Source: Haloarcula mannanilytica | Lineage (GTDB): Archaea; Halobacteriota; Halobacteria; Halobacteriales; Haloarculaceae | DNA length: 64,000 nucleotides | Reading direction: 5' to 3' | Assembly: GCF_005406125.1 (NCBI RefSeq) | Contig: NZ_BIXZ01000001.1 | Span: 186,001-250,000, forward strand | Shown: positions 55,344 through 63,407 of the stretch, piece by piece | Layout: each line of letters opens with the position of its first letter | Numbering within the stretch: position 1 is the stretch's first letter | Translations under genes and position numbers: made by a program | Notes under the pieces: model-generated | Told to the model about the DNA's origin: nothing | What the model saw: only the letters and a program-made list of their open reading frames with translations | Databases searched by the model: none

Positions 55344-56741
55344 ATGCGCCTGCACTGGCATCGCCGTGACCTGCGGGCGGCGGACAACGCCGGCCTCGCC
55401 GCGGCGACTCCGTCCGACCCGGTCGTCCCGGTGTTCGTCTTCGACAGGGCCGTCCTCGACCACGCTGGGCCGCCGCGGGTCGCGTTCATGCTGGACGCCC
55501 TCGACAGTCTACGCGAGTGGTACCGCGAGCGCGGCAGCGACCTCGTCATCGCCGAGGGGGACCCCACGGCTGTCCTGCCGGACCTGGCAGCCGAGTACGG
55601 CGCGGAGAAAGTCACCTGGGGGAAAGATTACTCCGGGCTCGCACGCGAGCGCGACGCCGCCGTTCGGCAGGCATTGGACGACGAAAACGTCGCCCGCGGG
55701 GCCGTCCAGAACGCCGTGTTGCACGAGCCGGGCGAAATAACCACGAACGACGGCGACCCCTACAGCGTCTTCACCTACTTCGGGCGGAAGTGGCACGACC
55801 GCGAGAAAGCACAACCATCCGACCCCCCGTCCGCCGACGTGCTGGCCGATGTCGACGGGGACGCACTGCCGACGCTTGCCGACCTGGGCTTCGGGGAGCC
55901 AGCAGCGGAGGTCCCAGCGGCGGGGACCAACGAAGCCCGCGCGCTGCTCGATGACTTTCTCGATGAAAACGTCTACAACTACGAACAGCGACGGGACTTC
56001 CCGGCCGACGAGTGTACCTCCCGGCTCTCACCCCATCTGAAGTTCGGGACAATCGGCATACGGGAAGTGTACGACCGCACCGAGGCCGCCAAGGACGGCA
56101 CCGACGGCGACCGCCGTGAGTCCGTACGGGAGTTCCAGTCCCAGCTGGCCTGGCGGGAGTTCTACACGCAGGTGCTGTTTGCCCACCCAAACGTCGTCAG
56201 TTCGAACTACAAGACCTACGAGAACCCCATCGAGTGGGAGAACGACGAGGAGTTGCTGCAGGCCTGGAAAGACGGCGAGACGGGCTATCCCATCGTCGAC
56301 GCCGGAATGCGACAGCTCCGAGAGGAGGCGTTCATGCACAACCGCGTCCGAATGATCGTCGCTTCCTTCCTCACCAAGGACCTGCTCATCGATTGGCGAC
56401 ACGGCTACGAGTGGTTCCGGGAGAAGCTGGTCGACCACGACACGGCCAACGACAACGGTGGCTGGCAGTGGGCGGCTTCGACCGGGACTGATGCCCAGCC
56501 GTACTTCCGTATCTTCAACCCGATGACCCAGGGCGAAGACTACGACCCGGACGCCGCGTACATCAAAGAATACGTGCCAGAACTCCGGGACGCCGACCCG
56601 CAGATCATCCACGAGTGGAACGACTGTTCGCTCACCCAGCGGCGCAACGCCGCACCGGAGTATCCGGACCCGGTCGTCGACCACAGCGAGCGCCGCGAGC
56701 AGGCCCTGGCGATGTTTGAGCGGGCCAGGGGCGACGAGTAG
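55344..56741 (+). CDS. phr: Class I CPD photolyase
   Basis: The photolyase starts MRLHWHRRDLRAADNAGLAA (ATG 55344; upstream frame is antisense to the isomerase). It has 465 residues with an N-terminal photolyase domain (PVFVFDRAVLDHAGPPRVAF, GDPTAVLPDLAAEY), and the FAD domain: SRLSPHLKFGTIGIREVYDR, LAWREFYTQVLFAHPNV, PIVDAGMRQLREEAFMHNRV, RMIVASFLTKDLLIDWRHGY, and NDNGGWQWAASTGTDAQPYF with the CPD-contact Trp-x-Trp and Met-containing segment. It repairs UV-made cyclobutane dimers using blue light. The sequence fits haloarchaeal Phr2. Light repair suits life in salt ponds. Confidence 0.94.
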   Translation: MRLHWHRRDLRAADNAGLAAATPSDPVVPVFVFDRAVLDHAGPPRVAFMLDALDSLREWYRERGSDLVIAEGDPTAVLPDLAAEYGAEKVTWGKDYSGLARERDAAVRQALDDENVARGAVQNAVLHEPGEITTNDGDPYSVFTYFGRKWHDREKAQPSDPPSADVLADVDGDALPTLADLGFGEPAAEVPAAGTNEARALLDDFLDENVYNYEQRRDFPADECTSRLSPHLKFGTIGIREVYDRTEAAKDGTDGDRRESVREFQSQLAWREFYTQVLFAHPNVVSSNYKTYENPIEWENDEELLQAWKDGETGYPIVDAGMRQLREEAFMHNRVRMIVASFLTKDLLIDWRHGYEWFREKLVDHDTANDNGGWQWAASTGTDAQPYFRIFNPMTQGEDYDPDAAYIKEYVPELRDADPQIIHEWNDCSLTQRRNAAPEYPDPVVDHSERREQALAMFERARGDE

Positions 56742-56922
56742 GCCGGTTCGTTCCGCTTCGCTGTACTCTCCCGAACGCTTACACCCGATACGGAGCCGCT
56801 CCGTGGCGTCACAGCGCCGGGCGGTCGCGGCTCCGTCCCCCTGTCCATGCAGGATGGTAACGAATGGCTCCTAAACGTTTAACAGGCAGCGACGCGACAG
56901 GAATTGATGGAGGCGTTTTCAT

Positions 56923-57534
56923 ATGTCCGAACATTCAAATCCCGAGCTGCCACCGCTCCCGTACGACTACGACGCACTGGAGCCACACATTTCTGAGCAG
57001 GTGCTCACCTGGCATCACGACACCCACCATCAGGGGTACGTAAACGGTCTCGAAGCCGCCGAGGAGACACTCGCCGAGAACCGCGAGTCCGGTGAGTTCG
57101 GTTCGAGCGCCGGCGCACTGGGCAACGTCACCCACAACGGTAGTGGGCACTATCTCCACACGCTGTTCTGGGAGAACATGGACCCCAACGGCGGCGGCGA
57201 GCCGGAGGGCGAACTCCTCGACCGCATCGAGGAGGACTTCGGCTCCTACGAGGGCTGGAAGGGCGAGTTCGAAGCCGCCGCATCAGCCGCTGGTGGCTGG
57301 GCGCTGCTCGTGTACGACCCCGTTGCCAAGCAGCTGCGCAACGTCAAGGTCGACAAGCACGACCAGGGCGCACTCTGGGGCTCCCATCCCATCCTCGCAC
57401 TCGACGTTTGGGAGCACTCCTACTACTACGACTACGGTCCCGCCCGCGGCGACTTCATCGACGCCTTCTTCGAGGTTGTCAACTGGGACACGGTCGCCGA
57501 AGAGTACGAGAAGGTCGTCGGTCGCGTCGAATAA
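56923..57534 (+). CDS. sod: Superoxide dismutase, Mn/Fe type
   Basis: The 203-residue enzyme turns superoxide to O2 and H2O2. Metal ligands correspond to His31 (LTWHHDTHH), His79 (YLHTLFW), Asp161 and His165 (LALDVWEHSYY). The family stretch GWALLVYDPVAKQLRN and DQGALWGSHPILALDVWEHS is normal, and the conserved Gln of Mn enzymes appears in the KHDQGALW segment. Haloarchaeal members use Mn. The start MSEHSNPELPPLPYDYDALE follows a TTTAA box 25-35 nt upstream. It lies alone between the photolyase and the ABC binding-protein gene. Confidence 0.95.
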   Translation: MSEHSNPELPPLPYDYDALEPHISEQVLTWHHDTHHQGYVNGLEAAEETLAENRESGEFGSSAGALGNVTHNGSGHYLHTLFWENMDPNGGGEPEGELLDRIEEDFGSYEGWKGEFEAAASAAGGWALLVYDPVAKQLRNVKVDKHDQGALWGSHPILALDVWEHSYYYDYGPARGDFIDAFFEVVNWDTVAEEYEKVVGRVE

Positions 57535-57691
57535 CGGGGCAGTACTCGACGTTTTTTGGCTGGTGCGTGAGAGCCTGAGAGACATCGCAGTCGAAAGAAA
57601 CTGAGCCCTTGTTATCTCGGTCGTCGTATCGAACAATTATCGCTGTGATAGCATTACACGACCGAATAGCAGCATTACGGGAGGATACAGT

Positions 57692-57699
57692 TTTATAAG
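57692..57699 (+). promoter_or_regulatory. TATA box of the ABC binding-protein gene
   Basis: TTTATAAG at 57692-57699 lies 23-30 bases before the ATG at 57722, the spacing that gives a leaderless mRNA beginning at the start codon. It supports the ATG start over the GTG at 57710, which lies within the expected untranscribed spacer. The remaining gap to sod (57535-57691) shows no gene. Confidence 0.6.
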
Positions 57700-57721
57700 A
57701 GGTGAATTAGTGATAACTGGT

Positions 57722-59089
57722 ATGAGTCGTGATTCCAGTCGACGAACGTTCTTGAAGCGCACTGGGGCGGTAAGCACTGTCGGTCTGCTCGGTGGATTGG
57801 CAGGCTGTTCGACTGAACAGACCGGCGGCGATGGTGGAGATGGCGGCGACGGCGGGATGACCGGAACCGGAACGGATGCCGGTGGCGACGGCGGTTCGGA
57901 TTCACCGGACATTCTGATGGTTGTCGGCTACCCCCAGAGCGGTGTGCAACTGTTCAAGGACTTCTACGCCGACTATGGCGACGACGCCGCCGATATTCTC
58001 GTCACCGACGGCTTGCAGGACGGCGAACTGCCGAGTAACGTCGGCGACGACATGTCGAACGTCCGCGGTACGGCCCCCTCGGCGGCCGGCCCCGGCGTCG
58101 ATACGTTCACCGAGCAGTTCACCTCCGAGTTCGACTACGAGGAGGCCGGTGTGTTCACATCGCAGGCCTACGACGCGACGGCGGTCCAGATCCTCGCGAA
58201 CGTGATGGCCGGCGAAAACGACGGGCAGGCCATCCGGGACCACATGCGCGTCGTCGCCAACCCGGGCGGCGACACGTACGGCCCCTCTGACCTGCCGGCG
58301 GCTGTCGAGGCGGCCGCCACGGGCGAGAACATCCAGTACGAAGGAGCGTCCAGTTCCGTCAACTTCGACGAGAACGGGGACATGGCCTCGGCGCAGTACC
58401 AGGTCTTTGGCTTCCAGGACGGCGGTGGCGTCGAAACGCTCAACACTGTCGACTTCAGCGCTGGGGACGACATCCCACAGCCGGAACCGAGCGGCTCCGG
58501 GAGCGACGCCGGTCGAACGATCAGCTTTGGCGTCCTGATGCCCGAGACCGGCGACCTCGGCTCGCTCGGCAGGCCCATCCGCGATGGCGCGTTGCTCCCG
58601 GCCCTGCAACTCGAAGACCAGGTCGACTTCGAGTTCGATTACCAGGTGGGTGACACACAGACCCAGGCACAGGCGGGCATCGACGCGGCCAACTCCCTCG
58701 TCAGCGATGGATATCCGTCGATTACCGGCGCGGCCAGTTCCGAGACGACGATACAGGTCGCCCGTAACGTGCTTATCGACAGCGGCGTCGTCGGCTGTTC
58801 GCCGGCCTCTACGTCGCCGACGATCACCGACCTCGAAGACGACGACTACATCTTCCGTACCCCGCCGAGTGACGCCTTGCAGGGACAGGTCCTGGCACAG
58901 GTCGGCGTGGACGAACTCGAAGCCGAGACCGCATCGACGCTGTACGTGAACAACAGCTACGGCCAGGCGCTACAGGAGGCGTTCGCCGAGGCGTTTGAGG
59001 CGGAAGGCGGGACCGTCGTCAATCAGGTCGGGTTCGAGCAACAGCAGTCATCGTACACGTCCGAGATCAACAGCGCGATGAACCAGTAA
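57722..59089 (+). CDS. Branched-chain-amino-acid-type ABC substrate-binding lipoprotein, circularly permuted
   Basis: The 455-residue protein starts MSRDSSRRTFLKRTGAVSTV, a Tat lipoprotein signal with lipobox LAGC (Cys29) and a GGDGG linker to residue 60. It is a type 1 periplasmic-binding fold like LivJ, but the halves are in swapped order. Residues 61-245 (SPDILMVVGYPQSGVQLFKD to VETLNTVDF) correspond to the normal C-terminal half of LivJ-like proteins, with FDENGDMASAQYQVFGF. After a Ser/Gly/Pro linker (246-263), residues 264-455 (GRTISFGVLMPETGDLGSLG, TGAASSETTIQVARNVLI, LYVNNSYGQALQEAFAEAFE, YTSEINSAMNQ) are the normal N-terminal half. The stop falls at the usual junction. It is convergent with livHMGF, whose binding protein it should be. 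Confidence 0.85.
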   Translation: MSRDSSRRTFLKRTGAVSTVGLLGGLAGCSTEQTGGDGGDGGDGGMTGTGTDAGGDGGSDSPDILMVVGYPQSGVQLFKDFYADYGDDAADILVTDGLQDGELPSNVGDDMSNVRGTAPSAAGPGVDTFTEQFTSEFDYEEAGVFTSQAYDATAVQILANVMAGENDGQAIRDHMRVVANPGGDTYGPSDLPAAVEAAATGENIQYEGASSSVNFDENGDMASAQYQVFGFQDGGGVETLNTVDFSAGDDIPQPEPSGSGSDAGRTISFGVLMPETGDLGSLGRPIRDGALLPALQLEDQVDFEFDYQVGDTQTQAQAGIDAANSLVSDGYPSITGAASSETTIQVARNVLIDSGVVGCSPASTSPTITDLEDDDYIFRTPPSDALQGQVLAQVGVDELEAETASTLYVNNSYGQALQEAFAEAFEAEGGTVVNQVGFEQQQSSYTSEINSAMNQ

Positions 59090-59107
59090 CGCCCGCAAAC
59101 GCTCTTT

Positions 59108-59863
59108 TTATCCGCCGAGGAAGTCCTGTCGCACCTGCTCGTCGTTAAGCAGGACCGACCCCTCGTCTTCGTAGCGGTTCTGACCCTGCACGAGCACGTA
59201 GCCACGGTCACACCGCCGGAGGGCTTCCTTTGCGTTTTGCTCCACCATCAGGACTGCCGTGCCGTCGTCGTTGATGCGGTCGATGCGGTCGAACATGTCC
59301 TCGACGAGGTCCGGGGCCAGACCGGCGGAGGGCTCATCAAGCAACAGCAGGTCCGGGTCAAGCATCAGCGCCCGGCCCATGGCGAGCATCTGCTGTTGGC
59401 CGCCCGACAGCGTCCCGGCGGACTGGTCGGACCGCTCACGGAGAATGGGGAACCGGTCATACACGTCCTCGATGCGGTCTTCCGGAACCTCGTCGAGGAT
59501 GTACGCGCCCATTTCGAGGTTCTCGCGCACGCTCAGCGACCCGAACACGTTGCCGGTCTGTGGGACGTAGCTGATCCCTTCGTAGATGATCTCGTCGGGG
59601 TTGCGCTGGCTGATGTCGGTCCCGTCGAAAACGACCTGCCCGCCCATGTACGTCGTCAGGCCGAAGACCGACTTCATCACGGTCGACTTGCCGGCCCCGT
59701 TCGGGCCGACGATGACGACGTACTCGCCGTCCGCAACGTCCATGTGGACATCGTTGAGGACCTGCAGGTCGCCGTAGCCGGCGTCGAGGTCCCGGATCGC
59801 CAGCAGGCGCTCGGACGGGTCGGGAAGCGAGACGGTCTCGGACTCCGTGGCGCGCTGGCTCAT
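59108..59863 (-). CDS. livF: Branched-chain amino acid-type ABC transporter ATP-binding protein LivF
   Basis: LivF is one of two ATPases of the hydrophobic amino acid transporter. The 251-residue protein starts MSQRATESETVSLPDPSERL. Walker A GPNGAGKS covers residues 53-60, the signature is GTLSGGQQQMLAMGRALML, Walker B DPDLLLLDEPSAGLAPDL, and the H-loop VLMVEQNAKEALRRC with Asn-Ala in place of His, as usual for LivF. The LivF-specific Tyr-Val-Pro (EGISYVPQTGNVFGSLSVRE) is present. It is the last gene of the livH-livM-livG-livF operon and its start overlaps livG by 4 nt. Confidence 0.94.
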   Translation of the reverse strand: MSQRATESETVSLPDPSERLLAIRDLDAGYGDLQVLNDVHMDVADGEYVVIVGPNGAGKSTVMKSVFGLTTYMGGQVVFDGTDISQRNPDEIIYEGISYVPQTGNVFGSLSVRENLEMGAYILDEVPEDRIEDVYDRFPILRERSDQSAGTLSGGQQQMLAMGRALMLDPDLLLLDEPSAGLAPDLVEDMFDRIDRINDDGTAVLMVEQNAKEALRRCDRGYVLVQGQNRYEDEGSVLLNDEQVRQDFLGG

Positions 59864-60690
59864 ACGTCTCCTCCCAGATACGCCTCCAGTACTCGCTCGT
59901 CGGACTTGATGGTCTCGGCGTCCCCTTCGGCGAGGACGCCCCCCTGGTGCATGACGATGATGTGTTCGCAGTTGTTCATGATGACATCCATATCGTGTTC
60001 GACGAGCAGGAATGTCAGCCCCTGCTCCCGGCGGAGTTCGTGGATCCGCTCCAGCAGTTTCTCTTCGAGCGTCGGATTGACACCGGCAAGCGGCTCGTCC
60101 AGCAGAATCATCTCGGGATCGGTCATCAGGACCCGCGCCATCTCAAGCAGTTTCCGCTGGCCGCCCGAGAGATTGCCGGCGTTCTCGTGGGCGAGGTGGT
60201 CGATTTCGAAGAACTCTAGCGTCTCCCACGCGCGGTCGCGCACGCCTTCCTCGTCTTTGATTACGTCGCCGCGAAGCCCCGGCGTCACGGAGCGAACGAC
60301 CGACTCACCGACCTGTCCGCCCGGCGCGAGCATGACGTTTTCCAGTACGGTCATATCGGACAGCTCGCGGGCGATCTGGAACGTCCGGACCAGGCCGCGG
60401 TTTGCGAGCGTGTACGGCGCGAGGCCGGTGATGTCCTGCCCGTCGAAGGTGACCTGACCGCCGGTCGGCTCGTGAATGCCCGTGATGCAGTTGAACGTTG
60501 TCGACTTGCCGGCCCCGTTCGGGCCGATGAGACCGGTGAGCGACCCCTCGGCCACGGAGAAGGTCGCGCCGTCGACCGCGACGACGCCGCCGAACTCCTT
60601 GCGGAGGCCGTCGACTTCGAGCAGCGGGGACTCGATGGCGTCGCTCGTGACGGCCGTCTCCTGTCGGTCTACAGTGTCGGACTCATTCAT
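59860..60690 (-). CDS. livG: Branched-chain amino acid-type ABC transporter ATP-binding protein LivG
   Basis: LivG is the second ATPase. I prefer ATG 60690 (MNESDTVDRQETAVTSDAIE) to a GTG three codons upstream. The LivG-type order is seen: Walker A LIGPNGAGKSTTFNCITG, the Q-loop region FQIARELSDMTVLENVMLAP, signature NLSGGQRKLLEMARVLMTDP, Walker B MILLDEPLAGVNPTLEEKL, and HDMDVIMNNCEHIIVMHQGG with the H-loop His. It has 276 residues. Its start overlaps livM by 8 nt and its end overlaps livF by 4 nt. Confidence 0.94.
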   Translation of the reverse strand: MNESDTVDRQETAVTSDAIESPLLEVDGLRKEFGGVVAVDGATFSVAEGSLTGLIGPNGAGKSTTFNCITGIHEPTGGQVTFDGQDITGLAPYTLANRGLVRTFQIARELSDMTVLENVMLAPGGQVGESVVRSVTPGLRGDVIKDEEGVRDRAWETLEFFEIDHLAHENAGNLSGGQRKLLEMARVLMTDPEMILLDEPLAGVNPTLEEKLLERIHELRREQGLTFLLVEHDMDVIMNNCEHIIVMHQGGVLAEGDAETIKSDERVLEAYLGGDV

Positions 60691-61966
60691 CGGTCTCACC
60701 TCCTGGGCCGGCCTGTGATCTGTCCAGGCTCACGCTTGTTGCCGGCTCGTTCCGGTGACCGAGCAGCCCGTCGGGCTGGTTCTGGATGATGTATATCAGC
60801 ACGACACCGATGAGGACGAACCGGAGCGTGCTGACGTTGCCGACAGTGTAAGCAAGCAGCGGGAGTGGATCGAGTGACGCGAGTCCAGCGACCGCGTCGA
60901 CGATATTTCCGGGCGCTCTCGTGCCACCAAAGGAGATGTTCTCGCCGAGCCGTGCCGGGAGGTAGAACAGCAGTCCCGAGAACGTCGCCGCGCCGAGGAT
61001 GCTCCCGGTGTTTGACCCGGAACCGCCGAGGATGAGCGCCGCGAACACGTAGAACGTGATCGTCGGTCTGAACTGCTGTGGGCTGACGTAGCCGGCCTGC
61101 CCGCGGAACAGGACGCCGGCCAGCCCCATCAGCGCACAGCCGATCATGAACGTCTTGATCTTGAATAGGCGCGTGTCCTTGCCAAGCGACTGGGTCACGG
61201 TCTCGTCCTCGCGAATCGCCTTCAGCACCCGACCGAACGGTGAGTTCGTGATGCGGGCGAGCACCCAGTAGCTCGCGCCCATCACCCCCAAAAGCATGAG
61301 TCCATACGTGAGGTTCGCCAGGTTCGGGCCGGAGACGCCGACGCTCTCGGCGGCGGTCACGAGCGGCTGTCCGATTCCGTTGATGAACCCCGACGCGACC
61401 TCATTCGCGGACTTGAACGAGATGCCGGTCGCGCCGCCGGTGCCGACCGGAAGCCCGAACAGCGAGAACTCGGCGAGCCCGTCCCAGTTGACGACGAGCC
61501 GGATGATCTCGGAGAACGCGACCGTCACGATAGCGAGGTAGTCGGCCTTCAGTCGGAGCGCCGGCAGCGCCGCGAGGCCGCCGATGATAGCGGCCATAAC
61601 CATCCCGCCGATGAGGCCGACCCACAGCGGGAGGCCGAGCCCCGGGACCGCGCCCGCGGCCGGATCAGTCGGTGCGGTGAGAATCGCCGTGGTGTACGCG
61701 CCGACGGCCATGAAGCCCGCGATGCCGATGTTGAACAGCCCGGTGTATCCCCACTGGAGGTTCAGCGCAAGCGCGAGGATGGCGTAGCCGCCCATGAGCA
61801 CGGTCACGCTGCCGATGAACCCGACGGCGAGGTTCGTCCACTCCGCGCCGCCGACAGCTATCGCCAGGAGGAGCATGATGGTCCAGATACCGGCGATGAA
61901 GCCGACCACCAGCCCAACATCCGGGAGCGCGTCGAGTCGGTCCCGGACGGAGTCGACGGCGCTCAT
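60683..61966 (-). CDS. livM: Branched-chain amino acid-type ABC transporter permease LivM
   Basis: LivM is one of two permease subunits. The 427-residue protein starts MSAVDSVRDRLDALPDVGLV and has about ten transmembrane helices; the permease pattern is LNLQWGYTGLFNIGIAGFMA near residue 65, ALRLKADYLAIVTVAFSEII near 135 and the coupling EAA-like loop GRVLKAIREDETVTQSLGKD near 245. Its C-terminal tail (NEPATSVSLDRSQAGPGGET) is cytoplasmic. It overlaps livH by 4 nt at its start and livG by 8 nt at its end. Confidence 0.94.
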   Translation of the reverse strand: MSAVDSVRDRLDALPDVGLVVGFIAGIWTIMLLLAIAVGGAEWTNLAVGFIGSVTVLMGGYAILALALNLQWGYTGLFNIGIAGFMAVGAYTTAILTAPTDPAAGAVPGLGLPLWVGLIGGMVMAAIIGGLAALPALRLKADYLAIVTVAFSEIIRLVVNWDGLAEFSLFGLPVGTGGATGISFKSANEVASGFINGIGQPLVTAAESVGVSGPNLANLTYGLMLLGVMGASYWVLARITNSPFGRVLKAIREDETVTQSLGKDTRLFKIKTFMIGCALMGLAGVLFRGQAGYVSPQQFRPTITFYVFAALILGGSGSNTGSILGAATFSGLLFYLPARLGENISFGGTRAPGNIVDAVAGLASLDPLPLLAYTVGNVSTLRFVLIGVVLIYIIQNQPDGLLGHRNEPATSVSLDRSQAGPGGETDE

Positions 61967-63078
61967 GCCGTCGACACCCCCCCGAAGATACCGGACGGGC
62001 GAAGTAGTAAGACGACGATTAGCACCAGGAACGCGGAGGCCCGCGTCAGTCCGGAGGGCAGCCAGATCAGGGCCAGGCTGTCGACCAGTCCGATGAGGAT
62101 GCCGCCGGCCATCGCCCCGTAAATCGAGCCGATGCCGCCGACGATGACGGCAGCGAAAATGAGCAGGAGGAGAATCCAGCCGAAGTTAAACGAGATTGTC
62201 CCGCTTTCCAGTACGAGCAGGTAGCCGCCGATGCCCGCCAGGCTGCCGCCCAGAATCCAGGTGAGCCGGATCACGCGCTCGGTCGGAATCCCGGTGACCC
62301 GCGCGAGGTCCTCGTTGTCGGCCATCGCCCGCATCGCCTTGCCGAGCTTTGTCCGCTGTAGCAGCAGGTGGACGCCGAGCATTAACAGGAGCGACACCAC
62401 CAGCAGCGTGATCTCGTTGTCGGTGACCGAAACCGTAGAGAGAACCGTCACCCGGAGCCCGCCGCTTGCGACCCCGCTGGTCTGTGTCCCGAAGAGGAAC
62501 GCGATGAGATAGCGCAGCGCGAGGGCGACGCCGATAGAGGCGATAAGCAAGGAGATGTTGTCCGCGTCGCGCATAGGGCGGTACGTGAGGCGGTCGACGA
62601 GTAGGACGACGCCGACCGACCCGACGCCGGCGACGACGAGGCCGAGAAGCACCGGCAGGAAGGTCGTCACGGTGCTCAACTGCCGGCCGGAGTTGAGCAT
62701 GAACAGTTCGGCGACCGGCGCGCCGGTCCCGAGGCCGGCGGCGATGTACGCGGCGACCCACCCCAGAAACGCCCCCGCAGTGACCGTGTCCCCGTGTGCG
62801 AAGTTAGCGAAATCGAGGATGCTGTACGTCATCGAGAGTCCGATGCCGGCCAGTCCCACGGCCAGTCCGACGAGCAGCCCGTCCACCACCATCGAGAGTA
62901 ATGAGCCGACCGTGAGCGAGCCACCCAGCAGTTTGGCTCCGAGGAAGAACACGGTTGTCCCGGCGAGCTTTGCGACCAGATCCAGCAGGAGGAAGCCGGC
63001 GACCGCGGCCACCGCCACTGCCCCCGGCCGGTCACCCAACACCACGCGACCGTCCTTTGCGAACGCAGCAATTCCCAT
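61963..63078 (-). CDS. livH: Branched-chain amino acid-type ABC transporter permease LivH
   Basis: LivH is the first gene of the operon (ATG 63078, MGIAAFAKDGRVVLGDRPGA), 371 residues, about nine helices. Family stretches are GLAGIGLSMTYSILDFANFA then HGDTVTAGAFLGW, DRLTYRPMRDADNISLLIAS with IGVALALRY, and the coupling loop KLGKAMRAMADNEDLARVTG. The C-terminus (LVLIVVLLLRPSGIFGG) is the usual ending. A TATA-like box lies about 30 nt before the start. Together with the permuted binding protein it forms a full importer for leucine-like or other amides; the substrate is not fixed by sequence. Confidence 0.94.
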   Translation of the reverse strand: MGIAAFAKDGRVVLGDRPGAVAVAAVAGFLLLDLVAKLAGTTVFFLGAKLLGGSLTVGSLLSMVVDGLLVGLAVGLAGIGLSMTYSILDFANFAHGDTVTAGAFLGWVAAYIAAGLGTGAPVAELFMLNSGRQLSTVTTFLPVLLGLVVAGVGSVGVVLLVDRLTYRPMRDADNISLLIASIGVALALRYLIAFLFGTQTSGVASGGLRVTVLSTVSVTDNEITLLVVSLLLMLGVHLLLQRTKLGKAMRAMADNEDLARVTGIPTERVIRLTWILGGSLAGIGGYLLVLESGTISFNFGWILLLLIFAAVIVGGIGSIYGAMAGGILIGLVDSLALIWLPSGLTRASAFLVLIVVLLLRPSGIFGGVSTA

Positions 63079-63407
63079 AGGTTACCGTTCGTTGGACCCT
63101 CCTGTCTAAATAACCCTCCGGAAATTCGTGCGAAATGACGGTGTAGAAGCCAAAATACCGGTGTCGGAACAGGAATCTTCCCACCCTCTTGTCAGATATC
63201 GACTGCCAGATCGAAGACCGACCTACACCAGCAACCGCATTCAGCCAGTCGGAACACAGCGACGGCTGCCGCAGAGACCGTGAACGGGGCACAGGAGTAG
63301 CAAGTCCAACCGATCCAATTATCATCGTATTGAATAGTCGGTGTATCGAAAAACCACCGGACTCCGGCCTGATACTGGCGTAGAACAGAACTATTCACAG
63401 TGCTTTT
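63079..63407. other. Intergenic region between livH and the DUF7345-like gene (329 bases)
   Basis: This gap is without a supported gene on either strand; open frames in it are short and lack conserved content. At its left end, 63106-63113 (minus TTATTTAG) is a TATA-like box 28-35 nt before livH. At its right end, GAACTATTC near 63385-63393 and TGCTTTTATG at 63401-63410 precede the plus-strand start; the region between 63150 and 63380 shows nothing I can assign. Confidence 0.5.
63106..63113 (-). promoter_or_regulatory. TATA-like box of the livHMGF operon
   Basis: Read on the minus strand the sequence is TTATTTAG (63113-63106), 28-35 bases before the livH start codon. This is the standard position for a promoter with a nearly leaderless transcript. 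No inverted repeat is evident around it. Confidence 0.5.

Noticed and set aside
63189-63383. 64-codon plus-strand frame in the gap after livH
   Set aside because: No conserved pattern, poor promoter context and mixed composition; a minus-strand frame overlaps it equally well.
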